Below, one piece after another: positions 19,205 to 28,333 of a DNA stretch of 64,000 bases. The stretch's first letter is position 1. Every line of letters starts with the position of its first letter. The notes beneath the pieces are model-generated. The model was not told the DNA's origin. It saw nothing but the letters and a program-made list of their open reading frames with translations, and searched no databases. Source of the DNA: Arthrobacter sp. (GTDB lineage Bacteria > Actinomycetota > Actinomycetes > Actinomycetales > Micrococcaceae); assembly GCA_031277795.1 (NCBI GenBank), contig JAITLQ010000001.1, forward strand, positions 1-64,000, written 5' to 3'. The translations under genes and the position numbers were made by a program.

Positions 19205-19990
19205 GTGCCCCTTTCTTCCTCCCCCCGTCGCGTTTTTGCATCCCTTCTTCTCCTTTCGGCCCTCGGCCTGAGCTCCTGCTCGGCCCTCGGCACGTTGCCC
19301 GTCGGCGCGGACGGTGCCGCCACCGATCCGGCCGCCTCGTCAACCAAGGCAACGACGTCAACCAAGGCGGCGACGCCCACCGCGAGCGCCCCGGCGAGCA
19401 TCGGCGGCCAGCTGACGGTCTCGGCGGCGCTGGCGAAGATCCCCACGAAGGGCCGCGCGCCCAAGACGGGCTACGTGCGCACCGAGGTGTTCGGGGCGGC
19501 CTGGAAGGACGTCGACAAGAACGGCTGCGACACCCGCAACGACATCCTGACCAGGGACCTGAAGGGCGTCACCTACAAGCCGGGCACGCGCGATTGCGTG
19601 GTGCTCACCGGCACGCTCGCCGAGCCGTACACGGGGACCACGATCAACTTCGTGCGCGGCCAGGGGACCAGCCAGGCGGTGCAGATCGACCACGTCGTGG
19701 CGCTCTCCGATGCTTGGCAGAAGGGCGCCCAGAAGCTGTCGCAGACCCAGCGCGAGGCGCTCGCGAATGATCCCCTGAATCTGCTCGCCGTGGACGGTCC
19801 GAGCAACTCGCGCAAGTCGGACGGCGACGCGGCCACGTGGCTGCCGCCCAAGAAGAGCTACCGCTGCGCGTACGTGGCGCGGCAGGCGGCCGTGAAGCTG
19901 AAGTACGGGCTGTGGATGACGCAGGGGGAGAAGGACGCGATCACGCGCGTCATCGCGTCCTGCCCCACGCAGACGCTGCCCAGCGCGTAG
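19205..19990 (+). CDS. Secreted HNH-type nuclease lipoprotein (DUF1524/GmrSD-like)
   Basis: A 261-residue exported protein: positively charged N-terminus, hydrophobic helix (about 10-22) and lipobox LSSC with C25 as lipidated residue, then a Thr/Ala-rich linker to about 65. The C-terminal half has GYVRTEVFGAAWKDVDKNGCDTRNDIL, DCVVLTG, the catalytic DHVVALSDAW and NLLAVDGPSNSRKSDGDAATWLPP, an HNH (His-Me finger) arrangement seen in extracellular DUF1524 proteins of actinobacteria. It probably cuts DNA outside the cell for nutrient use or defence. GTG 19205 has no evident ribosome site. Confidence 0.88.
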   Translation: MPLSSSPRRVFASLLLLSALGLSSCSALGTLPVGADGAATDPAASSTKATTSTKAATPTASAPASIGGQLTVSAALAKIPTKGRAPKTGYVRTEVFGAAWKDVDKNGCDTRNDILTRDLKGVTYKPGTRDCVVLTGTLAEPYTGTTINFVRGQGTSQAVQIDHVVALSDAWQKGAQKLSQTQREALANDPLNLLAVDGPSNSRKSDGDAATWLPPKKSYRCAYVARQAAVKLKYGLWMTQGEKDAITRVIASCPTQTLPSA

Positions 19991-20036
19991 GCGCGGAGGC
20001 GCCGGGCGCGGGTCACCGGGGCCGGCGCCTCCGCGC
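19991..20036. terminator. Bidirectional terminator, nuclease / PIN gene
   Basis: Fifteen-base perfect arms (19991-20005, 20022-20036) start one base after the nuclease stop and end just before the stop of the convergent PIN gene. Confidence 0.8.
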
Positions 20037-20040
20037 CGGG

Positions 20041-20466
20041 CTAGGCGATCGTCGGGACGGCCAGGAGCCCCAGCAGCTCCTCGGGATCCGTGACGGCCTG
20101 CCCCAGCTCGGCCGCCGCCTGGAGCAGCCGGGCCGAGCCCGTCACGAGCGTGTCGGCCTGCAGGCGGGCCACCGCGAGGATCTCGGCGTCCGTTGGATCG
20201 TGCCAGCCCAGCTGGTCGGCGAGGCTCCACGACGTGGCGCGCGAGACGCGGTCCCCCAGGAGGCGCAGCTTGAGCGAGGCGAGGGCGTCAAGCAACTCCC
20301 GCGCCTGACCCGGCGTCAGTCGGCCCGAAAGCGAGCGGGCAAAGAGCAGCCGCGAGACCTCCGAACGCAGCGAGGCGGTGCCCACGAGCTGGTGTTCCGG
20401 CGGGGCGCCCAGCCCCGCCTCGAGCAGCCTCAGGGCGGTGGGGGCGTCCACGGCAAAGCGCGTCAT
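20041..20466 (-). CDS. PIN-domain protein
   Basis: A 141-residue PIN-like protein: the N-terminal strand FAVDAPTALRLLE carries the first acid (D7), RSEVSRLLFARSL supplies the second, and DPTDAEILAVARLQADTLVTGS the later acids near the end. PIN domains are metal-dependent RNases, often VapC toxins. No small antitoxin gene precedes it: the 154 bp upstream to mutY hold no convincing ORF. It may be a solitary PIN protein rather than a toxin of a pair. ATG 20466 chosen because the fold starts there. Confidence 0.72.
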   Translation of the reverse strand: MTRFAVDAPTALRLLEAGLGAPPEHQLVGTASLRSEVSRLLFARSLSGRLTPGQARELLDALASLKLRLLGDRVSRATSWSLADQLGWHDPTDAEILAVARLQADTLVTGSARLLQAAAELGQAVTDPEELLGLLAVPTIA

Positions 20467-20620
20467 GTCCGGCAGTCTCCCCGCTTTGCGCGGGGGCGGC
20501 AAGGGGCCGGCGCGGGGGCACCCGGGCGCGGGGGCGGCAGCGCGACGGCGCGTGCGGTCGGCGCACCAGGGAAAGCCACATGCACGACGGCGCGCGCTCG
20601 CCCGGTGCCCCCGACCCGCC

Positions 20621-21598
20621 TCAGGCGGGCAGCGCCACCGCCGCGTCATCGGCGACGGCCAAACCATCGGCGAGCAGGCCGGCGAGGCAGCGCTCGCGTT
20701 GCTCGGCCCCGGCGGCGAGGCGACGCAAGGCACGAAGGGCCGGCACGGCGTCGGGCTCCAAGCCCGCGTCCTCGGGGAGATCCCCCGCGTGGGCGGGGTC
20801 GCCGGGCGTGCGCAGGGCCGCGGCGGGGACGGCACCGTCGCTCGCGCGCAGCACGGCCATCATGGCGCCGCGGACCTGGCGGTCCGTGCCCTCCCAGGCC
20901 TGGCCCTTGGGCGTGTAGTGCGGGGCGGGGCGGCCGGCCGCGATCCACGCGCAGGAGGCCTCGACGGGGCACTCATCGCAGCGCGGGGAGCGGGCCGTGC
21001 AAACGAGCGCGCCGAGCTCCATGGAGGCGGCGTTCCAGGCGTTGGCCTCGACGATGCCGGCGCGGGTCGAGGCGTCCGGCATGAGCTCGTGGGCCAGGCG
21101 GGCCTCGGCGCGCGTGTAGGAGGGCTCGGGAAGGGCGTTGCCCGTGACGGCGCGGGCCTCGACGCGGCGCACATTGGTGTCGACCACCGTGGCGGGGATC
21201 CCGAAGGCGAAGCTCGCGACCGCCGCCGCGGTGTACTCGCCGACGCCCGGCAGGGCGAGCAGCTCCTCGAGGTCGGCAGGCACCTCGCCGCCGTGGACCT
21301 CGACGAGCTCGCGGGCGCACGCGTGCAGGCGCAGGGCGCGGCGCGGATAGCCGAGCTTCTCCCACGCGCGCACCGCCTCGCCGGAGGGCTCCGCCGCGAG
21401 ATCCGCGGGGGTGGGCCAGCGCCGCATCCAGCTCTCCCACACGGGGAGGACGCGCACCACGGGCGTCTGCTGGAGCATCACCTCGGAGACCAGCACGCCC
21501 CACGGGCTGCACCCGGGGCGGCGCCACGGGAGGTCGCGGCCGTTCTCTTCAAACCACGAGATGACGCTGCGGCGCAGGGCTGCGGCCTGAGGTGACAC
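20621..21598 (-). CDS. mutY: A/G-specific adenine glycosylase MutY
   Basis: Removes adenine mispaired with 8-oxoguanine or guanine. The 325 residues contain PWRRPGCSPWGVLVSEVMLQQT (catalytic E39), the helix-hairpin-helix LPGVGEYTAAAV (about 116-127), catalytic D140 in VVDTNVRRV, and the iron-sulfur ligands C200, C207, C210 and C216 (C-x6-C-x2-C-x5-C). The C-terminal part is short and lacks a clear MutT-like domain, as in other actinobacterial MutY. GTG 21598; a TAGGAT -10 box lies at 21638-21633. The open frame continues upstream but without similarity. Confidence 0.95.
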   Translation of the reverse strand: MSPQAAALRRSVISWFEENGRDLPWRRPGCSPWGVLVSEVMLQQTPVVRVLPVWESWMRRWPTPADLAAEPSGEAVRAWEKLGYPRRALRLHACARELVEVHGGEVPADLEELLALPGVGEYTAAAVASFAFGIPATVVDTNVRRVEARAVTGNALPEPSYTRAEARLAHELMPDASTRAGIVEANAWNAASMELGALVCTARSPRCDECPVEASCAWIAAGRPAPHYTPKGQAWEGTDRQVRGAMMAVLRASDGAVPAAALRTPGDPAHAGDLPEDAGLEPDAVPALRALRRLAAGAEQRERCLAGLLADGLAVADDAAVALPA

Positions 21599-21838
21599 GG
21601 TGCTCCGAGGGGGTCGATGAGGGGACGCATCGATCCTACGGGGCGAGCGGGCGCCGCGAGGCGGCGGGCCACCGGCCGGCGGCGCGACCCGGCCTCGGAA
21701 CCCCGGGGTGCCCCGTAACCGGTGGCGCCCCACGCAGAGGCGATGCACGACGTCGGGCGGCGGCGGCGCGGGCGCCGCACGTCCGTGCGCGGCGCGCCGG
21801 AGCCCCGCGCGCCGGGGGAGGCGCCGCCCCGAACGCCC

Positions 21839-21844
21839 TATCAT
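21839..21844 (+). promoter_or_regulatory. -10 box of leaderless gene at 21852
   Basis: TATCAT lies seven bases before ATG 21852 and overlaps an in-frame ATG at 21843, which argues for the later start. Confidence 0.5.
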
Positions 21845-21851
21845 GGGCGTC

Positions 21852-22526
21852 ATGACCTCCGCCCCCGGTCCGCAGCGCCCCTCCGCAGCCGTGTACCGCC
21901 GCCGCCGCATGGTGGTGGGCATCGCCGCGCTGGTGATCCTCGGGCTGGTGATCTGGGGTGTCGTGGCCGGCATCGGCGCGCTGGCCTCGGCCATCGGCGG
22001 CAAGCCGGCGGCTGGCCAGAGCCAGGAGGCGACCCCGGCGACGGGGGCCACCCCCACGCAGGGCACCGGCGCCGCAACGGACGCCACGGATGCAACGGAC
22101 GCCCCCGCGAGCGGCACCCCGGCCGGCGCTAACCCGGACGGCTCCTGTCCCTCCGGCGCCGTCAAGATCACCGCTTCCACCGACCGGGCGAGCTACACCG
22201 GCAAGCAGAAGCCGGTCCTGCAACTGGAACTCATGAACACCCTCGAAGTTGCCTGCACGGCCAACGTGGGCACCTCGGTCCAGGAATTCCTCATCACCTC
22301 GGGGTCCGATCGCATCTTCTCCACGAAGGACTGCCAGAAGGACGCGCAGGACTACGAGGTGCAGCTGAAGCCGGGGAAGAAGGAACAGGCCAACTTCACA
22401 TGGCAGCGCAACCGCTCGCAGGCCGGGTGCACGCCGGTGGCTGCCGAGCCCCGGTCCGGCACCTACACGCTGCAGGTGAAGCTCGGCAAGCTCACCTCGG
22501 ACAAGGTGCAGTTCCAGCTCAAGTGA
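21852..22526 (+). CDS. Membrane-anchored extracellular protein, Ig-like
   Basis: A 224-residue type II-anchored protein: basic N-terminus (YRRRR), one membrane helix (about 20-48, VVGIAALVILGLVIWGVVAGI), a long Thr/Ala/Gly linker, then a small beta-domain with four cysteines (SCPSG, ACTAN, DCQKD, GCTPV), probably two disulfides outside the cell. The pattern KPVLQLELMNTLEVACTANVG and SGTYTLQVKLGKLTSDKVQFQL suggests an immunoglobulin-like fold, common in actinobacterial surface proteins. Function unknown. It is divergent from mutY. Confidence 0.8.
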   Translation: MTSAPGPQRPSAAVYRRRRMVVGIAALVILGLVIWGVVAGIGALASAIGGKPAAGQSQEATPATGATPTQGTGAATDATDATDAPASGTPAGANPDGSCPSGAVKITASTDRASYTGKQKPVLQLELMNTLEVACTANVGTSVQEFLITSGSDRIFSTKDCQKDAQDYEVQLKPGKKEQANFTWQRNRSQAGCTPVAAEPRSGTYTLQVKLGKLTSDKVQFQLK

Positions 22527-22676
22527 GGCGCTCTGTTCCGAGTGCCCCTTGGGCCTCAGGGTGGGAGGCCCGGCGCCGCGCAGGGTATCGCATGCGGCTA
22601 CCCTGGCATATGGTCGGGGAAGCCGCATGCCCGTGCGGACAAACGAGGCGGCGCGACCGCGGCTAGGAGCCCTCCC

Positions 22677-23582
22677 ATGCAGACTTCCTTCCGCTCCGTG
22701 ATCGTTATCGGCGTCGCCGTCCTGCTCGGCGCGGGGATCGCGTGGGCCGGTAGCGCCGGTTCGACCGCCGCCGGCCCGTTGTCTCTCTTCGCGGTGGCCG
22801 TGGTCGCCGCCTTCCTGATCCAATGGATCATCTTTGTCCCCTCGTGGCTGGCCAGGACCGAGCGCTTCTACGACCTCACGGGCGGCATCAGCTACCTGGC
22901 GATCACGGTCTTCCTGCTGCTTGCGAACCCCGGCCGCGGCGCCGCGGCGTGGGTTCTCGGGGTCATGGTCGTCCTGTGGTCGGTCCGCCTAGCACTCTTC
23001 CTCTTTACCCGCGTGTTGCGTGCCGGCGGCGACGGACGCTTCGACGACATCAAGCAGCGCCCGGTGCGTCTCCTGCAGACCTGGACGCTGCAGGGCCTAT
23101 GGATCACCGCCACGGCGGGAACGGCCTGGTCCGTCCTCAGCGATCCCTCCGGCCGCGGCATCGATGCTTGGCTCGTGATCGGGGCCATGATTTGGGTGGT
23201 GGGTCTCGGCGTGGAGGCGGCGGCGGACGCGCAGAAGCGGGCCTTCGCGGCGCGTGAAGAGAACCAGGGCCGCTACATCACGAGTGGGCTATGGGCGATC
23301 TCGCGTCACCCCAACTACTTGGGTGAGATCGTGCTGTGGATCGGAGTGGCCATCGCCGCGGTGCCGAGCCTGCACGGCGCCGCGTGGGGGCTCCTGGTCT
23401 CACCGGTCTTCGTGACGTTGCTGCTCACCAAGGTGAGTGGCGTGCCCCTGCTCGAACGGCGTGCGGAGGCCCGCTGGGGGGGCGACCCCGCATACCGCGC
23501 ATACGTCGACGCGACCCCCATCCTCGTGCCTGCGGTGGGGCGAAAAGGCGCCTGGGCGGCCGGCGAGGAGGCCGCGGCATGA
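22677..23582 (+). CDS. DUF1295 / steroid-5-alpha-reductase-like membrane protein
   Basis: A 301-residue polytopic protein (about seven helices) of the DUF1295 group related to isoprenylcysteine methyltransferases and 5-alpha-reductases. The C-terminal signature GLWAISRHPNYLGEIVLWIGV and the end RRAEARWGGDPAYRAYVDATPIL are typical. It could reduce or methylate a lipid substrate at the membrane; the reaction cannot be told from sequence. ATG 22677 follows TAGGAG. The stop overlaps the start of the acyl-CoA synthetase (ATGA), linking it with lipid metabolism. Confidence 0.85.
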   Translation: MQTSFRSVIVIGVAVLLGAGIAWAGSAGSTAAGPLSLFAVAVVAAFLIQWIIFVPSWLARTERFYDLTGGISYLAITVFLLLANPGRGAAAWVLGVMVVLWSVRLALFLFTRVLRAGGDGRFDDIKQRPVRLLQTWTLQGLWITATAGTAWSVLSDPSGRGIDAWLVIGAMIWVVGLGVEAAADAQKRAFAAREENQGRYITSGLWAISRHPNYLGEIVLWIGVAIAAVPSLHGAAWGLLVSPVFVTLLLTKVSGVPLLERRAEARWGGDPAYRAYVDATPILVPAVGRKGAWAAGEEAAA

Positions 23583-25378
23583 GCGATCTGACCGAGCTGA
23601 GCAGCCCACCGGTGGCCCTGGATGAGGCGTTGCGCACCACGGTGCGCATGCTTCAGGCCCGCCGGGTGGCGGCCCCAGATCACGTGGCCTTCAGGGTCAT
23701 CGAGGAGGGGCCGGACGCCGAGCCCTCCTCGCTGCGCGACGTCACCACAGAGGAGTTTGCAACGCAGGCGGAGAACGCCGCCTCATTGCTCCTTGAGCGC
23801 GGCGTGCAACCCGGGGACCGGGTGCTCATCATGGGGCGCACGAGCTATGCGTGGGCCGTTGCCGACTTCGCCTGCTGGTACGCGGGCGCCGTGGTGGTGC
23901 CGCTCTACCCGGGGTCGCCTGCGGCGAGGCTGACGGAGGCCGTCGACGCGGTGGACGCCGCGGTGGTGCTCACCGAGGCCGGCGATCCGGCCGTGCAGGA
24001 CAGCGCCCCCGCGGGGGTAAAGTGGGTCGACCTCGCCGCACTGGCAGCGGCCCCCGTCGCCACCGGGCGGCGGCGCGCCGAGCTCCGCGAGCGCTGGGAG
24101 GCCGTTTCCCCCGCCGACGCCGCGACGGTGGTCATGACCTCGGGCACCACGGGCGCGCCCCGCCCCGTGCTCATCACCCACGCCAACCTCACGGGCATCG
24201 CACAGAGCATCGGCCAGGAGTACGCACGCTTCCTCCACGAGGGGGCCAGCACGGTCATCCTGCTCCCGCTCGCCCACATCCTGGCGCGCGGCCTGCAACT
24301 CGTGTGCGTGCACGCCGGCATGGCCATCACGCACCTCGACGATCCCTCCCGCGTGCTCCCGGTGCTCAAGCTGGCCAAGCCCACCTTCCTGGTAGTGGTC
24401 CCACGCGTCCTCGACAAGGTCAGGGAGCGGATGCGCGCGCTCACCGGAAAGGCGAAGCTCGGCGCCGTCATGCGCTCGGCCGAGCGGCTGGCCGTCTCCC
24501 GCGCCCGGCGGGAGCAACAGGCGAGCAGCGCCGGAAGCCGCCCGGCGCCGTCGGGCACCCTCGGTGGACGGCTCGGAACGGCGCTCGCCGACCGCACCAT
24601 CTATGCCCTCATACGCCGCCTCTTCGGCGGGCGGGTGCAGGTGCTGCTCTCCGGGGCGGCGGCCCTGCCGGCGGAGCTGGGGCTGTTCTTCCAAGGCGCG
24701 GGCCTTCCCGTCATCCAGGGCTACGGGCTCACCGAGACCACGGCGCCCGCCGCGGGGCAGCGCTGGGGGGCGCTCAGGGCAGGGGCCGTGGGGCCGCCGG
24801 TGCCGGGCACCACTATCCGGATCGCCGCCGACGGCGAGGTCCTGGTCAAGGGGCCCGGCGTGTGCGCCGGCTACGGCGTGGCCCCGGAGCACGCGGAGCG
24901 CGCCACCGATGCGGAGGGCTTCTTCGCCACGGGGGACCTGGGGCGCCTCGACGACGGCCAGCTCGTGATCACCGGGCGCAAGAAGGATCTCATCACCACG
25001 GCCTACGGCAAGACCGTTTCGCCAGCGCGGTGGCAGGACGGGATGGAGCGGACCCCCCGGGTGGAGCACGCCATGGCGGTGGGGGAGGACCGCCCGTTCC
25101 TGCTCGGCGTGGTGCTGCTGGGGGCGGAGAGCGCGGGGGCCGGCGTCCCCCTGGAGCCGCTGGGCGCAGCCCCGGAGGACCTGCGCCAGCTCAGCGAACG
25201 GCTCGGCTCCGAGTTGGCGCAGCCCGAGCGTGTGCGCTCGCTCTTGGTGCTGCGCGGTGGCATCGACGACGACCCGGAGCTCGTCACGCCCACGGGCAAG
25301 CTGCGGGCCGGGGCGCTGCGGGAGCGCCTGGCGGAGCTGATCGACGCCGAGTACGCGCGGCTGGGGGCCGCGCGCTGA
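23579..25378 (+). CDS. Long-chain fatty acid--CoA ligase
   Basis: A 599-residue AMP-forming acyl-CoA synthetase of the FadD15 kind. Seen are the ATP loop TSGTTGAPRPV (about 184-194; the usual lysine of TSGTTGxPK is Arg), IQGYGLTETTA (A5), FFATGDLGRLDDGQL (A7) and GRKKDLITTAYGKTVSP, where long-chain ligases have GKNVSP. The Ala/Gly linker in the middle is long. ATG 23579 overlaps the previous gene by four bases. No terminator separates it from convergent disA; the stops are seven bases apart. Likely activates fatty acids at the inner membrane face. Confidence 0.9.
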   Translation: MSDLTELSSPPVALDEALRTTVRMLQARRVAAPDHVAFRVIEEGPDAEPSSLRDVTTEEFATQAENAASLLLERGVQPGDRVLIMGRTSYAWAVADFACWYAGAVVVPLYPGSPAARLTEAVDAVDAAVVLTEAGDPAVQDSAPAGVKWVDLAALAAAPVATGRRRAELRERWEAVSPADAATVVMTSGTTGAPRPVLITHANLTGIAQSIGQEYARFLHEGASTVILLPLAHILARGLQLVCVHAGMAITHLDDPSRVLPVLKLAKPTFLVVVPRVLDKVRERMRALTGKAKLGAVMRSAERLAVSRARREQQASSAGSRPAPSGTLGGRLGTALADRTIYALIRRLFGGRVQVLLSGAAALPAELGLFFQGAGLPVIQGYGLTETTAPAAGQRWGALRAGAVGPPVPGTTIRIAADGEVLVKGPGVCAGYGVAPEHAERATDAEGFFATGDLGRLDDGQLVITGRKKDLITTAYGKTVSPARWQDGMERTPRVEHAMAVGEDRPFLLGVVLLGAESAGAGVPLEPLGAAPEDLRQLSERLGSELAQPERVRSLLVLRGGIDDDPELVTPTGKLRAGALRERLAELIDAEYARLGAAR

Positions 25379-25385
25379 GGGCGGC

Positions 25386-26480
25386 TCAGCGGTAGCGCTC
25401 CAGCAGGGAATCCTCGGCGAAGCGGCCGAGCCCCTCGCGCACGCTCTTGGCGCGCAGATCCCCGATCCCCTCCACGGCCCGCAGGTCTTCGATGCTCGCG
25501 GCCATGAGCTGCTGCAGGCCGCCGAACTGGTCGACGACGCGTTCGGCCACGGCGCGCGGCAGGGCGGAGAGGCGCGTGAGCAGGCGGTAGCCGCGCGGCT
25601 GCACGTGGCGTTCGAGGGACTCCTGCGTGGCGGGGAAACCGAGCAGGGCGCCCACACTGGCGAGGTCAACGATGTCGGTGCCGGAGAGCAGGGGCAGCCC
25701 TGCCGCCGCGGCCCCCACGGCGATGGGAGCCTGCGCCAGCCCCGCCTCGTGGGCCGCGGCCGAGTAGTCGCGCAGCACCACCTCGGCGCCCGGACCGGCG
25801 GAGGCGGCGAGCTCCTCGAGCTGCAGGGCGATGAGGCGCCCGTCGGTGCCCAGCTCCAGGACGTACTGCGAGATCTCCTCGCTGATGCGCCGCACCATCT
25901 CGAGGCGCTGGAGCACGAGGGCGACGTCGCGCAGCGTGGTCGTGTCCTCGATCTCCTGCGTGGAGAGCGCCGCGGTGACCTCGTCCAGGCGGGAGCGGTA
26001 GCGCTCAAGCGTGGCGAGGGCCTGCATGGCGCGGGCGAGGATGGACTCGGAGCCCTCCAGCTGGTGCCGGATGCCGCCCACGTAGATCGCGATGATCTGC
26101 ATCGAGGCGGAGACGGTGATGACGGGGTGCCCGGTCTGCACGGCGACGCGTTCGGCCGTGCGGTGGCGCGTGCCGGACTCTGACGTGGGAATCGCGGCGT
26201 CGGGGACCAGCTGCACGCCGGCCTTGTGGATGACGCTGACGTCCTTGTCCACCACGATGGCACCGTCCATCTTGGCCAGCTCACGCAGGCGCGTCGGCGA
26301 GAACTCGATGCCGATGTCGAAGCCGCCGGTGCACAGCGATTCCACGAGGCGGTCCTGACCCAGCACGATCAGCGCGCCGGTGCGGCCGCGCAGAATGCGT
26401 TCCAGGCCGTCGCGCAGGGCCGTGCCCGGGGCCACCCTGGCGAGCGTTTGGCGCAGCGTCTCCTCGGGAGTGCGTGCCAT
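25386..26480 (-). CDS. disA: Diadenylate cyclase DisA
   Basis: Makes cyclic di-AMP from two ATP and scans DNA for damage. The 364 residues have the N-terminal DAC domain with DGA at 72-74 and GTRHRTAER (RHR at 105-107), which bind the ATP, a helical spine, and a C-terminal helix-hairpin-helix DNA-binding domain (ASIEDLRAVEGIGDLRAKSVREGL). ATG 26480; TAGGAT (26536-26531) upstream is a possible -10. It follows radA on the same strand, the usual actinobacterial order; RadA is known to modulate DisA in relatives. Confidence 0.97.
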   Translation of the reverse strand: MARTPEETLRQTLARVAPGTALRDGLERILRGRTGALIVLGQDRLVESLCTGGFDIGIEFSPTRLRELAKMDGAIVVDKDVSVIHKAGVQLVPDAAIPTSESGTRHRTAERVAVQTGHPVITVSASMQIIAIYVGGIRHQLEGSESILARAMQALATLERYRSRLDEVTAALSTQEIEDTTTLRDVALVLQRLEMVRRISEEISQYVLELGTDGRLIALQLEELAASAGPGAEVVLRDYSAAAHEAGLAQAPIAVGAAAAGLPLLSGTDIVDLASVGALLGFPATQESLERHVQPRGYRLLTRLSALPRAVAERVVDQFGGLQQLMAASIEDLRAVEGIGDLRAKSVREGLGRFAEDSLLERYR

Positions 26481-26558
26481 CGTCTGCCTTCTTCCCCCGG
26501 GTGCTCCCCGCGTTGCTGGTCTCCCGCCCAATCCTACGTGGGCGGGCACCGGCGGCCG

Positions 26559-28082
26559 CTAGTCGTTGCGCGGGGCCCTGAACGGTAGGGGCTCAGGGGA
26601 ACCTTTCTCGCGCCATGGCGCGCCGCCCGGCGCGCGCTCGCCGCCGCCGGCGGGGTGCTGCTGCGGGCGCGGGGCGCCGTACCGCCGTCCGCCCTCCGGG
26701 TTGTCTGGTGGGAAGACCGCCTCGAGCGCCTCGAGCAGGGTGCTGACCTCCTTGATCCGGAAGCCGCCCGGCACCTTGCCGGGCCCCTGGGGGGAGGCCG
26801 GAACGACGGCGCCGCGGAAGCCGAGGCGTTCGGCCTCCGTGATGCGCCGGTTGATGTCTTGGACGCGGCGGACCTCGCCGGCCAGGCCCACCTCGCCGAA
26901 CGCGACGATGCCGGTGGAGATGGGGCGGTTCAGCTGGGCGCTGGCGATGGCCAGCGCCGTGGCGAGGTCCACGGCCGGCTCGCTGAGCTTCACGCCGCCC
27001 ACGGTGGCCACGTAGGTGTCTTGCCGCGAGAGATTCAGCCCGGCGCGGCTGGAGAGCACGGCGAGCACCATGGCGGTGCGCGAGGCGTCCAGGCCGGAGG
27101 TGGCGCGCCTCGGCTGCCCGCCGGCCGCCTCGTCCAGGAGCGCCTGGACCTCGGCCACGAGGGGGCGGCGTCCCTCCACGGTCACGGTGATGCAGGTGCC
27201 CGGCACAGGATCCTTGGTGCGCGTGACGAAGAGCCCGGAGGGGTCGGCGAGCCCCTCGATGCCGTCCTCCGTGAGGTCGAAGCAGCCCACCTCGTCGGTG
27301 GGGCCGTAGCGATTCTTGATGGCGCGCAGCAGGCGCAGGCGCGAGTGACGGTCGCCGTCGAACTGGCAGACCACGTCGACCAGGTGCTCCAGCAGGCGCG
27401 GGCCGGCCACCGTGCCGTCCTTGGTCACGTGGCCCACGAGGAGGGTGGCGATGTTGCGGGACTTGGCGGTGTTGATGAGGGTGGCAGCCACCTCGCGCAC
27501 CTGCGAGACGCCGCCGGCTGTGCCGTCCACCTCGGCCGAGGAGAGCGTCTGTACCGAGTCGACGATGAGCAGCTCGGGCTGGGTGGCCTCCACCTGGCCC
27601 AGCGCGAGGGAGAGGTCGTTCTCGGCGGCCAGGAAGAGCGTGGGTGCCAGCGCATCGATGCGTTCGGCCCGCAGCTTCACCTGCGCCGCTGACTCCTCAC
27701 CCGTGACGTAGAGGACGCGCATGCCGCCGCGCGCGGCGCGGGCCGCGACGTCCAGGAGCAGGGTTGACTTGCCCACCCCCGGCTCGCCGGCCAGGAGCAC
27801 CACGGCGCCGGGCACGAGCCCGCCACCCAGCACGCGGTCGAGTTCGCCGACGCCCGTTGATCGGTACGCGGCCTGCGTGGCGTCCACCTCGGTGATGGGC
27901 AGGGCCGGGCTCGCCACGCTCGCTGCGGCGGTGGTGCGGGAGGAGGCAACGACCCCCGCCTCCTCCAGCGTCCCCCAGGCCTGGCACTCACCGCAGCGGC
28001 CCACCCACTTGGCGGCGGTCCAGCCGCATTCTGAGCAGCGGTAGCTGGGCCCCTTGGGGGCGCGCGCGGTCTTGCTAGCCAT
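26559..28082 (-). CDS. radA: DNA repair protein RadA
   Basis: RecA-like branch-migration helicase used in recombination. The 507 residues start with a C4 zinc finger (C16, C19, C30, C33 in CSECGW and CGECQAWGT), then Walker A GEPGVGKST, the RadA-specific KNRYGPTDEVGCF motif and a C-terminal Lon-like domain (SRAGLNLSRQDTYVATVGGVKLSEPAVDLATALAI). It ends with an unusual basic, Gly/Pro-rich tail of about 45 residues, which may be disordered. ATG 28082 is seven bases after a TACTGT box, so it is probably leaderless; GTG three codons earlier is the alternative. Confidence 0.97.
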   Translation of the reverse strand: MASKTARAPKGPSYRCSECGWTAAKWVGRCGECQAWGTLEEAGVVASSRTTAAASVASPALPITEVDATQAAYRSTGVGELDRVLGGGLVPGAVVLLAGEPGVGKSTLLLDVAARAARGGMRVLYVTGEESAAQVKLRAERIDALAPTLFLAAENDLSLALGQVEATQPELLIVDSVQTLSSAEVDGTAGGVSQVREVAATLINTAKSRNIATLLVGHVTKDGTVAGPRLLEHLVDVVCQFDGDRHSRLRLLRAIKNRYGPTDEVGCFDLTEDGIEGLADPSGLFVTRTKDPVPGTCITVTVEGRRPLVAEVQALLDEAAGGQPRRATSGLDASRTAMVLAVLSSRAGLNLSRQDTYVATVGGVKLSEPAVDLATALAIASAQLNRPISTGIVAFGEVGLAGEVRRVQDINRRITEAERLGFRGAVVPASPQGPGKVPGGFRIKEVSTLLEALEAVFPPDNPEGGRRYGAPRPQQHPAGGGERAPGGAPWREKGSPEPLPFRAPRND

Positions 28083-28089
28083 AGGCGAC

Positions 28090-28095
28090 ACAGTA
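28090..28095 (-). promoter_or_regulatory. -10 box of leaderless radA
   Basis: TACTGT on the minus strand (28095-28090), then seven bases, then ATG 28082, without a ribosome site. Confidence 0.5.
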
Positions 28096-28195
28096 CCGGC
28101 GGGCCCCGACGCGCTCACGGCCGCGCCGTGGAGCAGCCGGCCGCGCGACGTCGGGCGGTGCCCAGCCCCGCGCCCGCGGCGCCCCGGCGCCCACA

Positions 28196-28284
28196 CCGGC
28201 CGCCCGTCGTCGGGCGCTTGGAGGCGACGAGTGAGCTGTCAGGCGGGAGATTCCCGCCTCACGGCGCGAAACGCGCCTCAAAGC
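28196..28284. repeat. 89-bp hairpin repeat, left copy (direct repeat of 42789-42877)
   Basis: Matches the copy at 42789-42877 at 87 of 89 positions in the same orientation. Contains three perfect hairpins: CGCCCG-TCGT-CGGGCG (28201-28216), AGGCGGGA-GAT-TCCCGCCT (28241-28259) and GGCGCG-AAA-CGCGCC (28263-28277). It lies in the 250 bp between radA and the cupin gene and may also end the cupin operon. I see no gene in this gap. Confidence 0.9.
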
Positions 28285-28333
28285 ACCGGGGCGACGCACC
28301 GAAACCTCGGTGCGATGCCCCGGCGGGGCACGC

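Noticed and set aside
23783-26284. Open frame of 833 codons spanning the acyl-CoA ligase and disA on the minus strand
   Set aside because: Crosses two well-defined genes in another frame; Ser/Arg/Pro-rich shadow translation.
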